From Plasmodium brasilianum (Eukaryota; Apicomplexa; Aconoidasida; Haemosporida; Plasmodiidae), in assembly GCF_023973825.1 (NCBI RefSeq), contig NC_090121.1:186001-250000 (forward strand): DNA of 64,000 nucleotides, in the 5' to 3' direction. Every line of letters starts with the position of its first letter. Positions within the stretch are counted from its first letter, which is position 1. The position numbers were made by a program, and so were the translations under genes. Positions 1 through 12,587 of this stretch are shown here, piece after piece. The notes under the pieces are model-generated. The model saw nothing but the letters and a program-made list of their open reading frames with translations. It did no database searches and was not told where the DNA came from.

Positions 1-659
1 ATAATAATTACAATGACCTTAAATGAAAAAAAAAAAAAACATATAATATAAAATAAAAGAATTATTAATGAATAAAAATTTAATTTTAAACACAAATTAA
101 AACATTGTTTTCGTTAAGAAAATATATTAAATAATACAATATTTACAATAATGTTAATAATTAAATAAGGATTATGTGTTTTTGTTTTATTTTCATTTTA
201 ATATATATTAATAATTTTCAAAATTTAATTTATGATAATATTAAATAACAATAATAGAAGAAAACAATGGATATTAATAATTATCAGCTTATTTCCATCA
301 AAGTTATTTTTTTCACAATATTATAAGAAAAAATTCACGAGTTTTAAGAATTATAAATATATAATTTTCACATTTTCTATATATTTTTTTTTTGTTTATT
401 TATTTTTTCTATTTATGTGTTAATATATTTTCATTTAAGCAAAAAAAAAAGATTTGTGTTCATGTATGTACAAATTTAAAAGAGAATAAGCATAACGATT
501 CTAAATTTACATTGTATAAAATACGTAAAACACATTTTATATAAATTACACAGTTGTAAAAGAATTATAATTAAAGTATTCATAATTTTTTTCTTTAATA
601 AAAAATATATATTAAATATGGTTTTTTAATGGATTATATAGTAATGTTACGTTTTATTA
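1..659. other. AT-rich subtelomeric stretch without a recognisable gene
   Basis: This stretch is almost wholly A and T with short poly-A runs. The longest reading frame (about 232-423, +) is a low-complexity Lys/Asn/Phe string with no recognisable domain. I see no RNA gene or ordered repeat. Confidence 0.5.
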
Positions 660-1677
660 TTTATAAAATAATAATTATATGCCCAAACCTCCTCTAGCGC
701 TGGTTGGTAAACATCATAATACGTATGGTATAAAAGATATATTACATTATTTAGATTATATAAAAATAGTATTAAATAATTATAATATAGAGTTTTTATC
801 TTTATTTTTATGTTATTTGATGAGCATAAGGAAGTAACTTAAAAGAAACGTTTATATTAAATTTTCTTCTATGAATAAGGTTAGAGATATATAGAAATTG
901 TTTTTTCTTTTTCTTTTATAAGGAATTTTGTAAGACAAATTTATATTTATGTTACATGGTATACATGTGTATATAACATTATCATGTAAAACTGCGTTCT
1001 TACATGTGAACAAAGTGTAATAAAAAAATTTACTTCACATCATTAAAAATATGCATTTTTCCTAAAATATAATTATTTATATTTTAATATTTTTTTTATA
1101 GTTCTGTACAATCGCCTTTTACTCTATCCTTTGATTAGTCATCACAGAAATATTATGTATTACTATTTTGATAAGATATTTAAAACACAATTATGAATAT
1201 GATATTTTATTTTGTCCTTTATACTTAAAACATCTAAATAGTTATAATTCAACGGATACTTATTCTTATAATACACATTTTCTAACAAAATTGTTATTAT
1301 AATGCTCTCCTACTATTAATATGTCGAATTTATAAAGTTCATAAATTCACACTGTACTTACTAAAAAATGTACCCATTATGAATACCATTCTGAAAATAA
1401 TAAAATCCTTTAAAATTACAAAAATGGCATTCTTCTATATTCTTTTATTGCTGAAGAAACATCATTATTTTTTTCTTACCTTTAAAACAAAACAAAATGA
1501 ACAATTTATCCTTATTCTATTTTGAATGTAACATAAATACCTGGACACCTTATTATTTAAATTTACGTGAACAAAAATAAAAGATAGGATCACGCAAAAA
1601 AAAAAATATAATATTTGGATGTAACCCAAAATAGTTTTATTACATTTCCTAACGGGACTTGTCAAAACTGAGAACAT
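660..1677 (-). pseudogene. Possible decayed PHIST-like exported protein gene
   Basis: A true ATG at 1675-1677 (-) opens a 43-codon exon (1677-1549). It ends in a hydrophobic stretch (ILYFFFCVILSFIFVHV) and an AAG|GTGTCC donor in phase 0, the layout of the signal exons of the intact exported genes further right. Downstream on the same strand lie coding-like pieces broken by stops, including one with LNYNYLDVLSIKDK and one near 660-730 reading YDVYQPALEEVWAYNYY, in a small island richer in G and C than its surroundings. The spaced aromatic residues and the signal exon suggest a PHIST-type gene in advanced decay. The family call is inference and weak; it could be another exported family or chance. 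Confidence 0.28.
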
Positions 1678-4162
1678 ACGTTTCTCTCAATTACTTATAA
1701 TATATTATCTTTATTTATAGTACAACTCTATGAACAAATTAAACTAATATAAAAATATGAAATATTGAAATATATATATAACTAATGTATATATAAAAAT
1801 ATAAATCAATACTTTTGCAAATATTTTGTATGGTTACATATGTATTTCCACATTATCTACACAATTATTTATCAATAAGAAAAATGTCCTTCAAACATGA
1901 TTTTTCTGGAATAAAGGTAAAAAAAATAAATGTACATTTCAGAATATTACTAGTAATATTCATTATTTTATACTAACTTTTCTATTAAAACGTGTGAATT
2001 GGTGTGATAATTTAAAGTTCAACAACAAATTTAAATATCTTAAATAACATATACATTTTAATTGGAATAACTTATAAGCACATAATATTATAATATATAT
2101 AATAAGGGGATTAAGAATCCAATTTATATGAAAATAGAATAACATTTGTTCCTCTAAATACGTTAAGTTACAAGAGTATTAGCTCAAAAAATTAAATATT
2201 TTAGTAATAATTGAAATGTAATATTTTCTATATTTAAGAGAAGGGTATAGGTGTATTAAACCCTGAAAACAAAAATAGCTATACAATTTTCTCACCAGAA
2301 AAAATGGTAGCAAAAAAAGTTTTAACATTCATACAGGTGGATTTTTTCTTCGACATTAATTCATCATACATATGTACAAAATAATTAGTGACATATATGT
2401 ATTAGTCAGATTGATGTGAAATTTCGCAGGAAAAAAAAACTTAAGTTTATTAAAATCATATATACAAGCTTTTTCATACTTGAGAAAGTAATATAGTACA
2501 GAACCTTTTAACTTCTCTACTTACGATATTTTGCTATTGCTATGTACATTAAAAAAATAATATAAGCGCAAAAATACTATACATAAAAGCAATTATTTAG
2601 TTTCTCTAATACAACTAAAAAGAAAAAATATATATATATTATTGCTCTAATTTATACTTATTTTTACGAAGTTCAGTTCCATATCTTCTTGCATATTATT
2701 ATGTTATATATACATATTGGCACATTCCATAGAAGATCACTATTTTAAATTATTTATACTTTTAACACATAAAAAGAATTAATTGACATATATTTTTATC
2801 TTGTATTTAACTATTTAATTTTTATTTATTAAGGTCTCTCTGTTAATAATAAATAAAGAAATAAAAATTACAAAATTTAAAATTTATTTTATTTTTTGTT
2901 TTTCATAGAACTCTACCTCTGCACTAAATAGTTCTTAACGATCAAACAAAATAATTTAACTCAAAAATTACCTTTTTTTTCCGTTTAAAAGGATAAGAAA
3001 ATGGTAAAATATAATTAAAATATGTATAATATAATTTCACTCAAGAATAATAAAAATTTACTTGATCACATATTTACTGTTTTTTTCTTTCATAAAAAAA
3101 CATAGATAAAATGTGAAGTTATATTTTAATAAAATATTCATTTACATATTAAAAATTTTGCATATTTTTTTTTTTTGGACCTTACATATAAAAATTATGA
3201 AAAAAAAAAAAAAAATTTCACTAAATTGATAATATTTTATTTATTTTATCAAAGAAAAAATTGTGTACGTTTATATTTTAACTAAAATAAAATATATAAA
3301 AACTGAGGATTTATGGAAGTACATTTTTTTTCAGAAAGAATATAAACATTTATTAGACATTAATTAAATTATGAAATGAAAAACAATTTAAATATAATGA
3401 TTATATTTAAATAAAATTGTTACTACAAAATTTAAGTGTAATTAATATAATCGTTATAACAAAATTTCGTAGAAGTTTAATTGCACACCTTAAGATTGCT
3501 GCGCAACGCTGAAAAAAGAAAAAGGAAAAAATTTATACCTTGAAAAATTAAAAGAAAATATAAATATGGTAAAATGATTATTTATTTTAAATTTGTGTGT
3601 GTATATATATTGTTGTAATATGAAATACGGAGTTTTCGTAAAAGACCCTAAAAAGATGAATCAAAAGATTTTTACTTCGTAATAAATTCTAAATCACTAA
3701 TTCAAAATTTCAAAATATACGTGAAATATTTCTTTTTCTTTTTTTTTTTTCATTAAACATATATATATATATATATTTTTTTTATTATATATTATTATGC
3801 AGCTTTCTGGTGAATTAATCCACTTTTTATCTACTTTTTTAATTTTTTTAAAGATAGAGAATAAATTTTCTTTTAAAAATATTCACCTTTTTTTTATCAA
3901 ATGGATCATTTATATAATTTAAATATGCAAAATAAAAGTTTATTGTTTTAAAAATTATTTTTCTGAATAATGTAAAAAACTCCAAATAATTAACGAATAC
4001 CACTAATGCAGCTCAATAAAGTTTAAGTAAATATGCAGAAAAAAGTACTCTAAAATTATTTTTAAATTGTGTACTCATTTTATCATTACCCTGTTTTGAG
4101 ATATTATTACATGCTACTATATTTTAATAATGCAGCTTATCTGCATTATCGCGATTTGTTTT
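1678..4162. other. AT-rich intergenic DNA
   Basis: No coding region, RNA gene or ordered repeat can be supported. There are short (AT)n runs near 3761-3777 and several A/T homopolymers. A small GC-richer island (about 3484-3510) gives no convincing reading frame. Confidence 0.5.
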
Positions 4163-4354
4163 ATCTAAAAGAGTCTAAATTCTATTTTTATTTTTTTCAG
4201 ATTCTTATTCACCATATCTTCCACAATATCAAAAAAGTTTTTCTTATACATATCAAATAATTTATTGCATTCATTTAATGGTTCTAACAATCTGTTTTCC
4301 TTTGAGTTTGTTAATTTTCCTATGTTGTTAATATTGCTAATGACATCATATCTG
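4163..4354 (-). pseudogene. Exon-2 fragment of a PEXEL exported protein
   Basis: Reading on the minus strand after a TTTATAG acceptor gives about 63 codons with no stop until a TAG near 4163. The start contains DVISNINN, followed by NRLLEP, a PEXEL-like motif (R-x-L-x-E would need one more residue of spacing), and then NKLFDMYKKNFFD. That last block matches the VFNMYEKNFLDKM region of the intact gene at 10800-12065, and the DVISN start is shared with the fragment at about 7370-7785. No signal exon was found upstream and the frame ends soon after the shared block, so this looks like a truncated relic. It could be a living two-exon gene only if an unseen exon 1 exists. Confidence 0.5.
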
Positions 4355-7300
4355 TACTATAAATTATTTAATAATAACATATATTAAAAAAATGTTATAT
4401 TTTTATTTTCTCATCCAGTATATTGTCACAATGCATATATATATATTTATGTTTGCACATATACATATATAAGATAACGTATATTCCAAATCATGGAAAC
4501 CTTTTCTTAAATTTATCTTATTATAATATCGTCTTATCTATATTAAAATAGTAAATATAGAAATTTTTTAAAAAGGAAGAATAATTACCTTATCTCTGAT
4601 ATTATCTTTATTTTTTTATAATTTGTCCCCTCTACATATATTACTTATATTTTGTATATGTTTCATACAGGTGCTAGTAGTTGATTTACTTTAATTCATT
4701 TTGCACTTTTTTTTATCATTAAAAGTTGTTAATATTTTTAAAAAATGCAACTTCGCAAAAAAATAATTACAATTATTATAAATGTACTAACAAATGAATA
4801 ATATTGTTGAATAACTCATTCGAAAATACTATCTATAAGACGTATATTATTTAATTATTACATATAAGGAAATTTACATAATAATTACTAACAATTTAGT
4901 GTTAATTATATTTGATACTTATTTAAATATAGTGAATTATTACAACAAAATAAATTCTTTTCTCATAATAAATTATAATACTTAATTATTTTAGTAAAAT
5001 TTAAGGATAAAAAAAAAATAAAAAATTTATACTTATAAAAATATATTTTTTCAAAATAAAAATATTAAAGAATACTGTTATAATCGTAATTTTAGTCCAA
5101 AAATAAAACTATATTAAAATAATGTTGTCTACTTTAAATGCTTTATTTATAGCAATTAAGAAGAATTATTTCACGAATAGCTAAGTAAAAAATGACCGGT
5201 ACATCATAAATGAGGAAATTTTTTCTTTACTTTTTTTGTTTTTGTTACTTCATAAAACATTTATTATTAATAATAATGTATATAACAATATTAATATTAA
5301 TACGTCTAATTTTATATAAGAATAAAAAATATGTTCTTTTTTAGATCTACAGTAAAATTTATGTGTACGAAAAATATATAAATTTCAAGGATAAATGTAT
5401 GTTAATGTAAAAGGGATTAACAATTTAAAATATAAATTATTACATTTAATGTAACTAAATGAACCATGCAAACAATACTTTCTATTATGTAACAAATTAC
5501 CTTGAATTTTCATAATTTAATTTGAAAATAAGATTACTTCTTCCATTAACCTTATAAAAAGAAAACAATAATATGCATTAAAAATTCATAAAAATTTATA
5601 ATTTTGTAACTTATGAAAAGAGTAATTGCTTCCGTATGGTTGTAAACAACAATTTTAAAGCAAAATATTACCAGTTTATATATATTTTATTTTTTTTTAA
5701 TTTATAAATTATGTGAAAATAAAAATTATATTTACCATTCTTATGACTCCATAGATTTATGATATTTTAATTAAATTAATAAAGAAAAATGACACCATTT
5801 TGTAAAAAAAAAAAAATGAGAAATTGGGAACACTACTAAAAATTGCAAAAAATCTGGAACCATTCTAATGTATGCAGTAAATATGAAAAGTTGTAACATA
5901 CGTCAACAAAAAATATTTTCAATTTAAATTAGTAATTTCCATAGTAAACTCTTTATTTAAATTTGTAAAGAATTCAGGCAAAAATTATCCTTTGTATTTT
6001 AGTTAAAAGAAAATTACTAATAGCTAGATGATATATAAGTTAGAATAAAAAACAGAAAAGAAGAAAGATATTTTTTCTTTTTATTAATATATATTTAGTT
6101 ATTTCTGCTTTATGTATCGGAGTTTACTTAATGCTTATAGCAAATATATATAACAGCCCATTCTTTATAACTATTTTTTTAATTTATAGCAGAAATTAAA
6201 TTTTATATATAAAATTCTTTTTAAATATTGCTTTCATTTCAATTATATTCTATTTTAAATTCATAAAATAACATAAATGTTAAATTATATATTGCTTCTT
6301 TTTTTTTTTTACTTTTATTATGCATTATCGGTGCACATTATTGTTCCGCATTATAATATGAAGTCTAATCTTTTTATTTTCATAATAAAAGATAAGATTG
6401 TCAAACAAAATAAAATAAATAATTAAATCTTGTATATATTATAGAAAATTTTAGTGCACATCTTATAATCCCCCAGATAATGAACTTAGAAAAAGTTGCG
6501 CAAAAAACATTTAAGTAAAAAAAGTTAAACAGAATTAGTGTAATTTCAAAAATCTACCTTGTTATTAAAATTTTAGACCCAATTTTTGTAGACTCTTCTA
6601 TAACCATATAACAACTATTAAAAAAAAAATTGTTAGTAACAATAATGAATTTTAAGCTATTGTTAATAAGGCAATAAAGTATACACTGTAGAATTCTTTG
6701 ACCAAAAAATTTATATATTATACGTGTATAAAATAAATAAATAGAATAAATGAACATTTAAAGATAAATTAAAAATTAGTTTCACTTTTTTCAAAAATAT
6801 AAAGTAACACATCAGTTATAATGTATAGTTAAGCATATAACGATTAAAATGTATAAATGAAGTATTGCAAATTCATTTATTAAAACAAAAGAACAAGAAA
6901 ATATATATTTCTTCAAATTATTGCATCATACAAATATACATATATATAGGCAATTAAAATGTATTATAAGTAATTATGCTACTCACTCTTGAATAATGCA
7001 ATCATACGTTCAACATGTATATATAAGATGTTATATTAACAAATATAACTTTCAAACATCATAAAAAGATTAATAATATCAATATTTTCTTAGTTTTTCC
7101 TTTTCATTGTACTTCATAATAAACGAAGTCTACATACTAAAATCAACAATTTATAAGAATCGTTAAATACAAATATATATATATATTATTACTCAAATTT
7201 CAAAATACCAGTTCTGAATCTACATTTTTAATTAGTTTAAGCATGAGAAAATTAAATGATCTAAAAAATATATTTATTATTTCGTAATTAGTCCGTGCCT

Positions 7301-7369
7301 TCCAACTCCCAATGTATATTTAACACTGAGATAAATCCCATAAAGATATGTAAAAAAATAAGACTATAT
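4355..7369. other. AT-rich intergenic DNA
   Basis: No supported gene. Short reading frames are low complexity. (TA)n patches and A/T homopolymers occur throughout. A slightly GC-richer patch near 6460-6500 could be more gene debris but carries no readable domain. Confidence 0.5.
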
Positions 7370-7785
7370 TATCCATGAGCAATAATAATAAGTATAGTTA
7401 TAAAACTTATATAAGTATAACCTAATTTTATAAATGTACAAGAATTTTCTTTAATTATATTATTAATATTATAATATTTTTTTTGAGCTTTGTGTACCAG
7501 AATTTCTACACATTTAATTTGTCTATCATATGATTTTGAGTTTAGCTGATATTCTTTATCATAGCTCTCCCATTTCCTCTATTTAAATATGACTTCGAAG
7601 AAGCCTTATTTTTAACACATTGCTTTTCAATTCAATTTATTTTATTTAAAAGGTTTTCTTTTATAAAGATCACGCATTGCATCGGATTCCATCAGTTCTG
7701 CTAATAATCTATTTTTGTTCATATATATGTTGCCGTTTCCTGGATGTCCGTGTTACTTATTACATCATTATATGCGTAGTACTAC
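7370..7785 (-). pseudogene. Decayed exported protein exon 2 (fam-type)
   Basis: On the minus strand, after a TAG acceptor near 7786, the frame reads YNDVISNTDIQETATYI and hits a stop. The next frame continues with NKNRLLAELMESDAMRDLYKRK, which carries a clean PEXEL (RLLAE), and then stops again. Further on, a third piece runs from KWESYDKEYQLNSKSYDRQ to a hydrophobic stretch (YISFITILIIIAHG), as expected of a C-terminal membrane segment. The order DVISN, PEXEL, charged body, C-terminal hydrophobic helix fits a Plasmodium exported protein such as the fam-l/fam-m group, with several stops and at least one frameshift. No exon 1 was found to the right. Exact family is inference. Confidence 0.5.
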
Positions 7786-10700
7786 ATATTATTCTAATAG
7801 TTCAAATTAGAAAAAAAAAATTATACGTTTTTATTTCTGAATAATAGAATTTATAATTTTATATATATATATATATATAAAAGCATATGTAAAATTAAAT
7901 AATAGAACAATGTTTTCGCTCCCATTAACTTTCGTTGTTCGAATTATGTTTTGTTATACATAATAACAAAAGGGTCGATTGTGAAAATTCAAAAAAAGGA
8001 GAAATTTTATCCTATTCTTGCATCTTTTTTTCTTTTTTTATCCTTCCTACAATCTTATTAAAATATCTTTTTGTAACATTTTGCACTGGTTTGAATTTTA
8101 TTGTAATGTTTAATTTACTATAGCGCATACTCATTATTTTTTCAGTATCTTCTAGAGTACTAGAAATAGATAATATATTTTTAGTAAATAAAACTATAAA
8201 CAAATTTGCTACTTAACATTCTATTTTAGTTTAATGCTTTATATTAAAAAACTTTATGTGTACTTCAATGTTACAACTAGTAAAAAAGCACAAAAATGCA
8301 AAAATAGGAATTGTGCAAAATATATGTTATTATTAACTCGTTTAATTTTATTTTTAATATAATTAAAAAAATCTTTATAATAAAAATGAATTTTTTTTTC
8401 TGAGAAAAAGTTATAATACTAAGAAATTTTAATGAAAAATTAAAAAAATAATAAATGACTAAAGAAACCAAAAAAAAAAAAAAAGAAAAAAAACGTACTT
8501 GTTTCCGCCATAAAATAAAACTAAATTATTTTAAATCAAAATTAAAAAAATAGAAATACATTAATTACAATTATAATAACATTATTAACTTATATAAAAA
8601 TAATATTTCTATAATTTAATTTATAATAATATATATATTATCCTTTATTCTCAATAACGATAATAAGAAAAAAAATTCAGAATATGTTTTATACGAAAAA
8701 GTATTGTAAATTTGTGTATTTATTTTTAATTTACAAAGCACATTTGATATTTACATAAGTAATTAACATAATTACCTTTTATACTAGTGTAATACATTAA
8801 TACATTTTTTCAAGATTATGTGCGTAAAATTAAATGATTCTATATTTAATATATAGTTAATAAAGGATAGTGATTTTTATATATTTTTCTTTAAATATTA
8901 TCATATGCACCTAATTTAAGCATACTAAAAATAACACCAACGATTATTACAATTAGAAAAAAATAAATTATAAAACTTTTAAAACACCCCTATTCTTTAT
9001 TATTATAAACAAAGTTTTATATTATGAAAAATTAACTTGTCATAACAATTGCTATATTTTTCTTTATATAAAGCATGTATGTGTTTATATATTTATTCGA
9101 GAAAACGAATTTTTCCTATTTGCACATTTTACTGTTTTAAACCTTTAGAGGTGAAAATGGAATCTCTAAACGGATATATTAAAATAAATAGGGTTATTTT
9201 TAACATTTGCAAGACCATGGTAATTATTCTAATTTCTATACTAAAAATACACTAGAACGTGTAATTAATGTATGTATAAGAAGATTATATTTTAAAATAG
9301 CATTTAATAAATTTTTAATACAGCTCTACTTTTAATTTCCTAGTAAAATCTTAATTTATACTTAAATCTTTTGATAGCACAAATGTTACCTCAATTAGTT
9401 TCGTTAAATGGCATTACTGAAAAGCTTTAGACATTGTCTACATTTTAATTTACATATGTTATTACATTACTCATCTCCATTTCCACATACATGCATATAT
9501 ATATATATATGGATGGATGGATATATAGTTATATATATATACATTTATAGATATAGATAGATGTAGAAGAACTGTAAAGGAGTATTATTTTTAGTTATTT
9601 TTTACTGCTTAATTTTTATTAAAAAATTATATATAATATATATTGAACATCGTAATTTTAATTAATCAACGTCCCCGATTAATCTTAAGAAGGATCAAAA
9701 AACAAAATTAATATAAAGCAAAATTTTTTTTTTACCATTCTACTTGCTCGGTTATATGTTGCCTCATCATTTTATTTCAAATAATCCATAGTAAATTAAA
9801 ACTAAAATTAGCTTATTTCTTTTTAATGTAAAAACTTAAGAAGCGCATAACTCTTGTAATGCTAGCAAAATTAATGATTATATCATATATAACAAAAAAT
9901 TAGTTTAGCACATGTTTGGTGCGCCCCTAAAGGCGTTAAAGTATATAATGTAGTATGAATACGTAAATTATTACTTTCTTTTCAAAGATTAACTTTAGAA
10001 TATAATTCTAGAAGTATTTATTAAAAAGTTTTAAATACCTAACTTGTCATATTTATACAGTATTCCAAAAAAATAATAATTTTATTTGTCTTTTTGAAAA
10101 CAAAAATGACTTGTATTTAAATATATTTTAAAAGGATTTGTAAAAATCTGACATTCAAATAACCAATTATTTGTGAATTTCAGAAAATAACATAATGCTT
10201 TTAAGATAAAAATATTTTATGTTTAAATTATGTTTAGTTATATAACTCATAATTTCACAGTTTAATACTAATGTATGTATATTTTTTAAAACAAAATTCC
10301 TATGTACATATATTATATATATATACAACATATACATTATATACCCATAGATATTCATAGAAAATATTTAAACATATGTATGTATGGTATATAAATACAT
10401 ATATAAGTATATGGGCAAAAACTATTGAATAAAACAAAAAAAAAATTATAATATAGAAATTATAATTGTTATATGAAAGAATATTACTATCATATAACTG
10501 ATGAGAATATAATAAAAAAAAAAAAAAAAAATGTCAAAGATTTGGATTTTTCACTTACATAAAAAAAATTGAAAAAAAGCGTTAATCGGATATATTTGTT
10601 AAACTCAGGAATTTCATAAGGTTTCATTCCAATGCACTAAGGAAATTTTTTATAAAATTAAATTCATTTTAAGAATATTTTTTTTTACAATTGCATTATT

Positions 10701-10799
10701 ATATAGCCTTTCTTTAATTAAGCTAATTCTTGGATTTGTTTTTCCAATCCATTTATTTGTAAATAAAATAAAATAAAATATGAGTAATGAAGATAACAT
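7786..10799. other. AT-rich intergenic DNA with one exon-1-like frame
   Basis: No intact gene. A 33-codon frame on the plus strand from ATG 9157 (MESLNGYIKINRVIFN..., then KTMVIILISILKI) resembles a signal exon of tryptophan-rich or other exported genes, but no matching second exon follows. A small GC-rich patch near 9918-9938 can form a hairpin (CGCC / GGCG with a CCTAAA loop). Many (TA)n runs are present. Confidence 0.45.
9505..9570. repeat. Mixed AT / GGAT microsatellite
   Basis: A run of (TA)n passes into three copies of GGAT, back to (TA)n, and then into GATA/TAGA-type repeats. It lies in non-coding DNA. Confidence 0.8.
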
Positions 10800-12065
10800 T
10801 TATTGTTTTCTCAAAAACTGATTATGAATATTTCTAAGAGTCCAACATAAATTTACTGTTTTAGTAAATAATATGGTTAATAAGAGTAGTGAAATCTTGT
10901 ATTTCCCAAAACACACTGATAATAATGTGCTCACTGATATAAACGATGGAGTTCTCAAAAAGTCAAAATAGTTTATAAAATTCCTAATCCATCTACACTT
11001 ATTATTTGGGCATTCGACATTTTGATCAGGTACATTTTCATTCTTTTCTTGAACTTCGGAATTAGCTTCTTCTGTGTTTTTTTTTTCTATCCCATTTATA
11101 TATGAAGGAGCGCAAGCAATAGGATTGGGCGATGGCATCACGTTTGGATTGGGCGATGGCATCACGTTTGGATTGGGCGATGGCATCATGTTTGGATTGG
11201 GCGATGGCATCATGTTTGGATTGGGAGGTGGGAACATATTTGGATCTATGTTTTTTAATATATTTGAGTCTATGTTTCGTAGCATATTAGGGTCTATGTT
11301 TCGTAGCATATTAGGGTCTATGTTTCGTAGCATATTAGGGTCTATGTTTCGTAGCATATTAGGGTCTATGTTTCGTAGCATATTGGGGTCTATGTTTCGT
11401 AGCATATTGGGGTCCATGTTTGGTATTTTACCTGGGTTTTGTTCATATTGTTTAGCTAAGGATGACATATCTAATTGATTAAAATATGACCTCATCATAC
11501 CTTTAATTTGATCCTTTTCATTACTGTTACATCCCATTTTGTCTAAGAAGTTTTTCTCATACATATTAAATACTGTATCAAATTCTACAGATGGTTGTGC
11601 CAGTAATCTACTAGCTCTTAAATATGTTTTTCTTCTCATGTTGTCAGTGTCCACTTCTTCATTTTGACTAAACTAAAAATTATTGTAACGTATTACAGCA
11701 AGTTCAAAATAAAAAAGTATGAGTTGAAATAAAAAAAGAATTAAATAACTAAATAATAAAATATTATTTTTATATTTTCAATTTAACAAAATCAGTGCTA
11801 TACATATATCGGTATATACAACAATGAAGTAACATGAGATCTTAATTTTTTTTATTTATTAAATTACTTTATTTGAACATTGTGTTATCCATAATAAAAT
11901 GGTAAACAGAAAAAATTTACATAAGGAAACTGTTCTTATTATTATTTTATCTATATTATTAACATTTTTTATTCTTAATCTTTCTACATCCTCACTTATA
12001 TAACTTTTAATTATACATTTTTCTGATTTCTGTATTGCTGTAATAATTGATTTACTAAAAATCAT
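10800..12065 (-). CDS. PEXEL exported protein with 8-residue repeats
   Basis: Two exons, predicted by hand. Exon 1 (12065-11868, ATG at 12065) encodes 66 residues ending in a recessed hydrophobic segment (CKFFLFTILLWITQC) and an AAA|GTAATT donor in phase 0. Exon 2 (11672-10800) begins after TTTTTAG and reads FSQNEEVDTD; total about 356 aa. A PEXEL motif, RLLAQ, lies about 20 residues into exon 2 and predicts export into the host red cell. A conserved block follows (VFNMYEKNFLDKM... MMRSYFNQLDM), then six copies of DPNMLRNI plus a variant, then four or five copies of an 8-residue PNP/PSP-type repeat. A hydrophobic segment (ISLLLLTILFTKTVNLCW) lies near the C terminus, so it is probably a membrane protein. 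Close relative of the gene at 14941-17749. Function unknown. Confidence 0.82.
11125..11420. repeat. Two 24-bp coding tandem repeats
   Basis: Two adjacent tandem arrays with 24-bp units lie inside exon 2 of the exported gene. One (about 11127-11226) encodes the PSPNPNMM-type octapeptide. The other (about 11265-11420) encodes DPNMLRNI. Units are nearly identical at DNA level, which points to recent expansion or homogenisation. The unit length is a multiple of three, so the opposite strand also stays open. Confidence 0.9.
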
Positions 12066-12561
12066 TTTCTTATTTTTTCTATTTTTTTAAATATAACTAG
12101 TTCATAAAGAGGTATATATAGTTTATTTTAAATATATAAAAATGTGTTTAAAATTGTATACATATATATATACATATAAATTATTAAATATAAAGATGAA
12201 CAAATTTATTATATCTTTTATTACTTCTATTATTTTAAATTCTTCATATTAAAAAAATTATTAATTAAATATTACTAATTTATATATAATATACAAGAAG
12301 TTAAAATAAGAATTATTTTATTCTAGAATGCTACACTCTTTATATAACAACATACAACTATTTTAATTATTGTACTTTTAATCATTATTCCAAAATAATA
12401 AATTGCTTTCTATCACAAAAAAAATGAAAATAATTAAATATATTTTTATATAATTTAAAAATAATAGTAAAATGAGGGAATATCTAAAAGTAAGGAATTC
12501 TTTTTTATATAAGTTATAAAAAAAATCTTCAAGATATTTATTATTCATTTAAAAAAAAAAA

Positions 12562-12587
12562 AAAAGAAAGAAAGAAAGAAAGAAAGA
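12562..12587. repeat. (GAAA)n microsatellite
   Basis: A poly-A run passes into about five copies of GAAA in non-coding DNA. Confidence 0.85.

Noticed and set aside
8277..8471. Minus-strand hydrophobic frame as a signal exon
   Set aside because: No basic start plus compact hydrophobic core with a suitable phase-0 donor, and no matching exon 2 follows.
11260..11420. TTAGGGT-containing repeats that look like telomere repeat units
   Set aside because: The period is 24 bp and in frame with the protein DPNMLRNI repeat; it is coding sequence, not a telomeric GGGTTYA array.
11074..11478. Plus-strand 134-codon Gly/Phe-rich frame
   Set aside because: Exact antisense of the 24-bp coding repeats of the exported gene; no signal, no domain.
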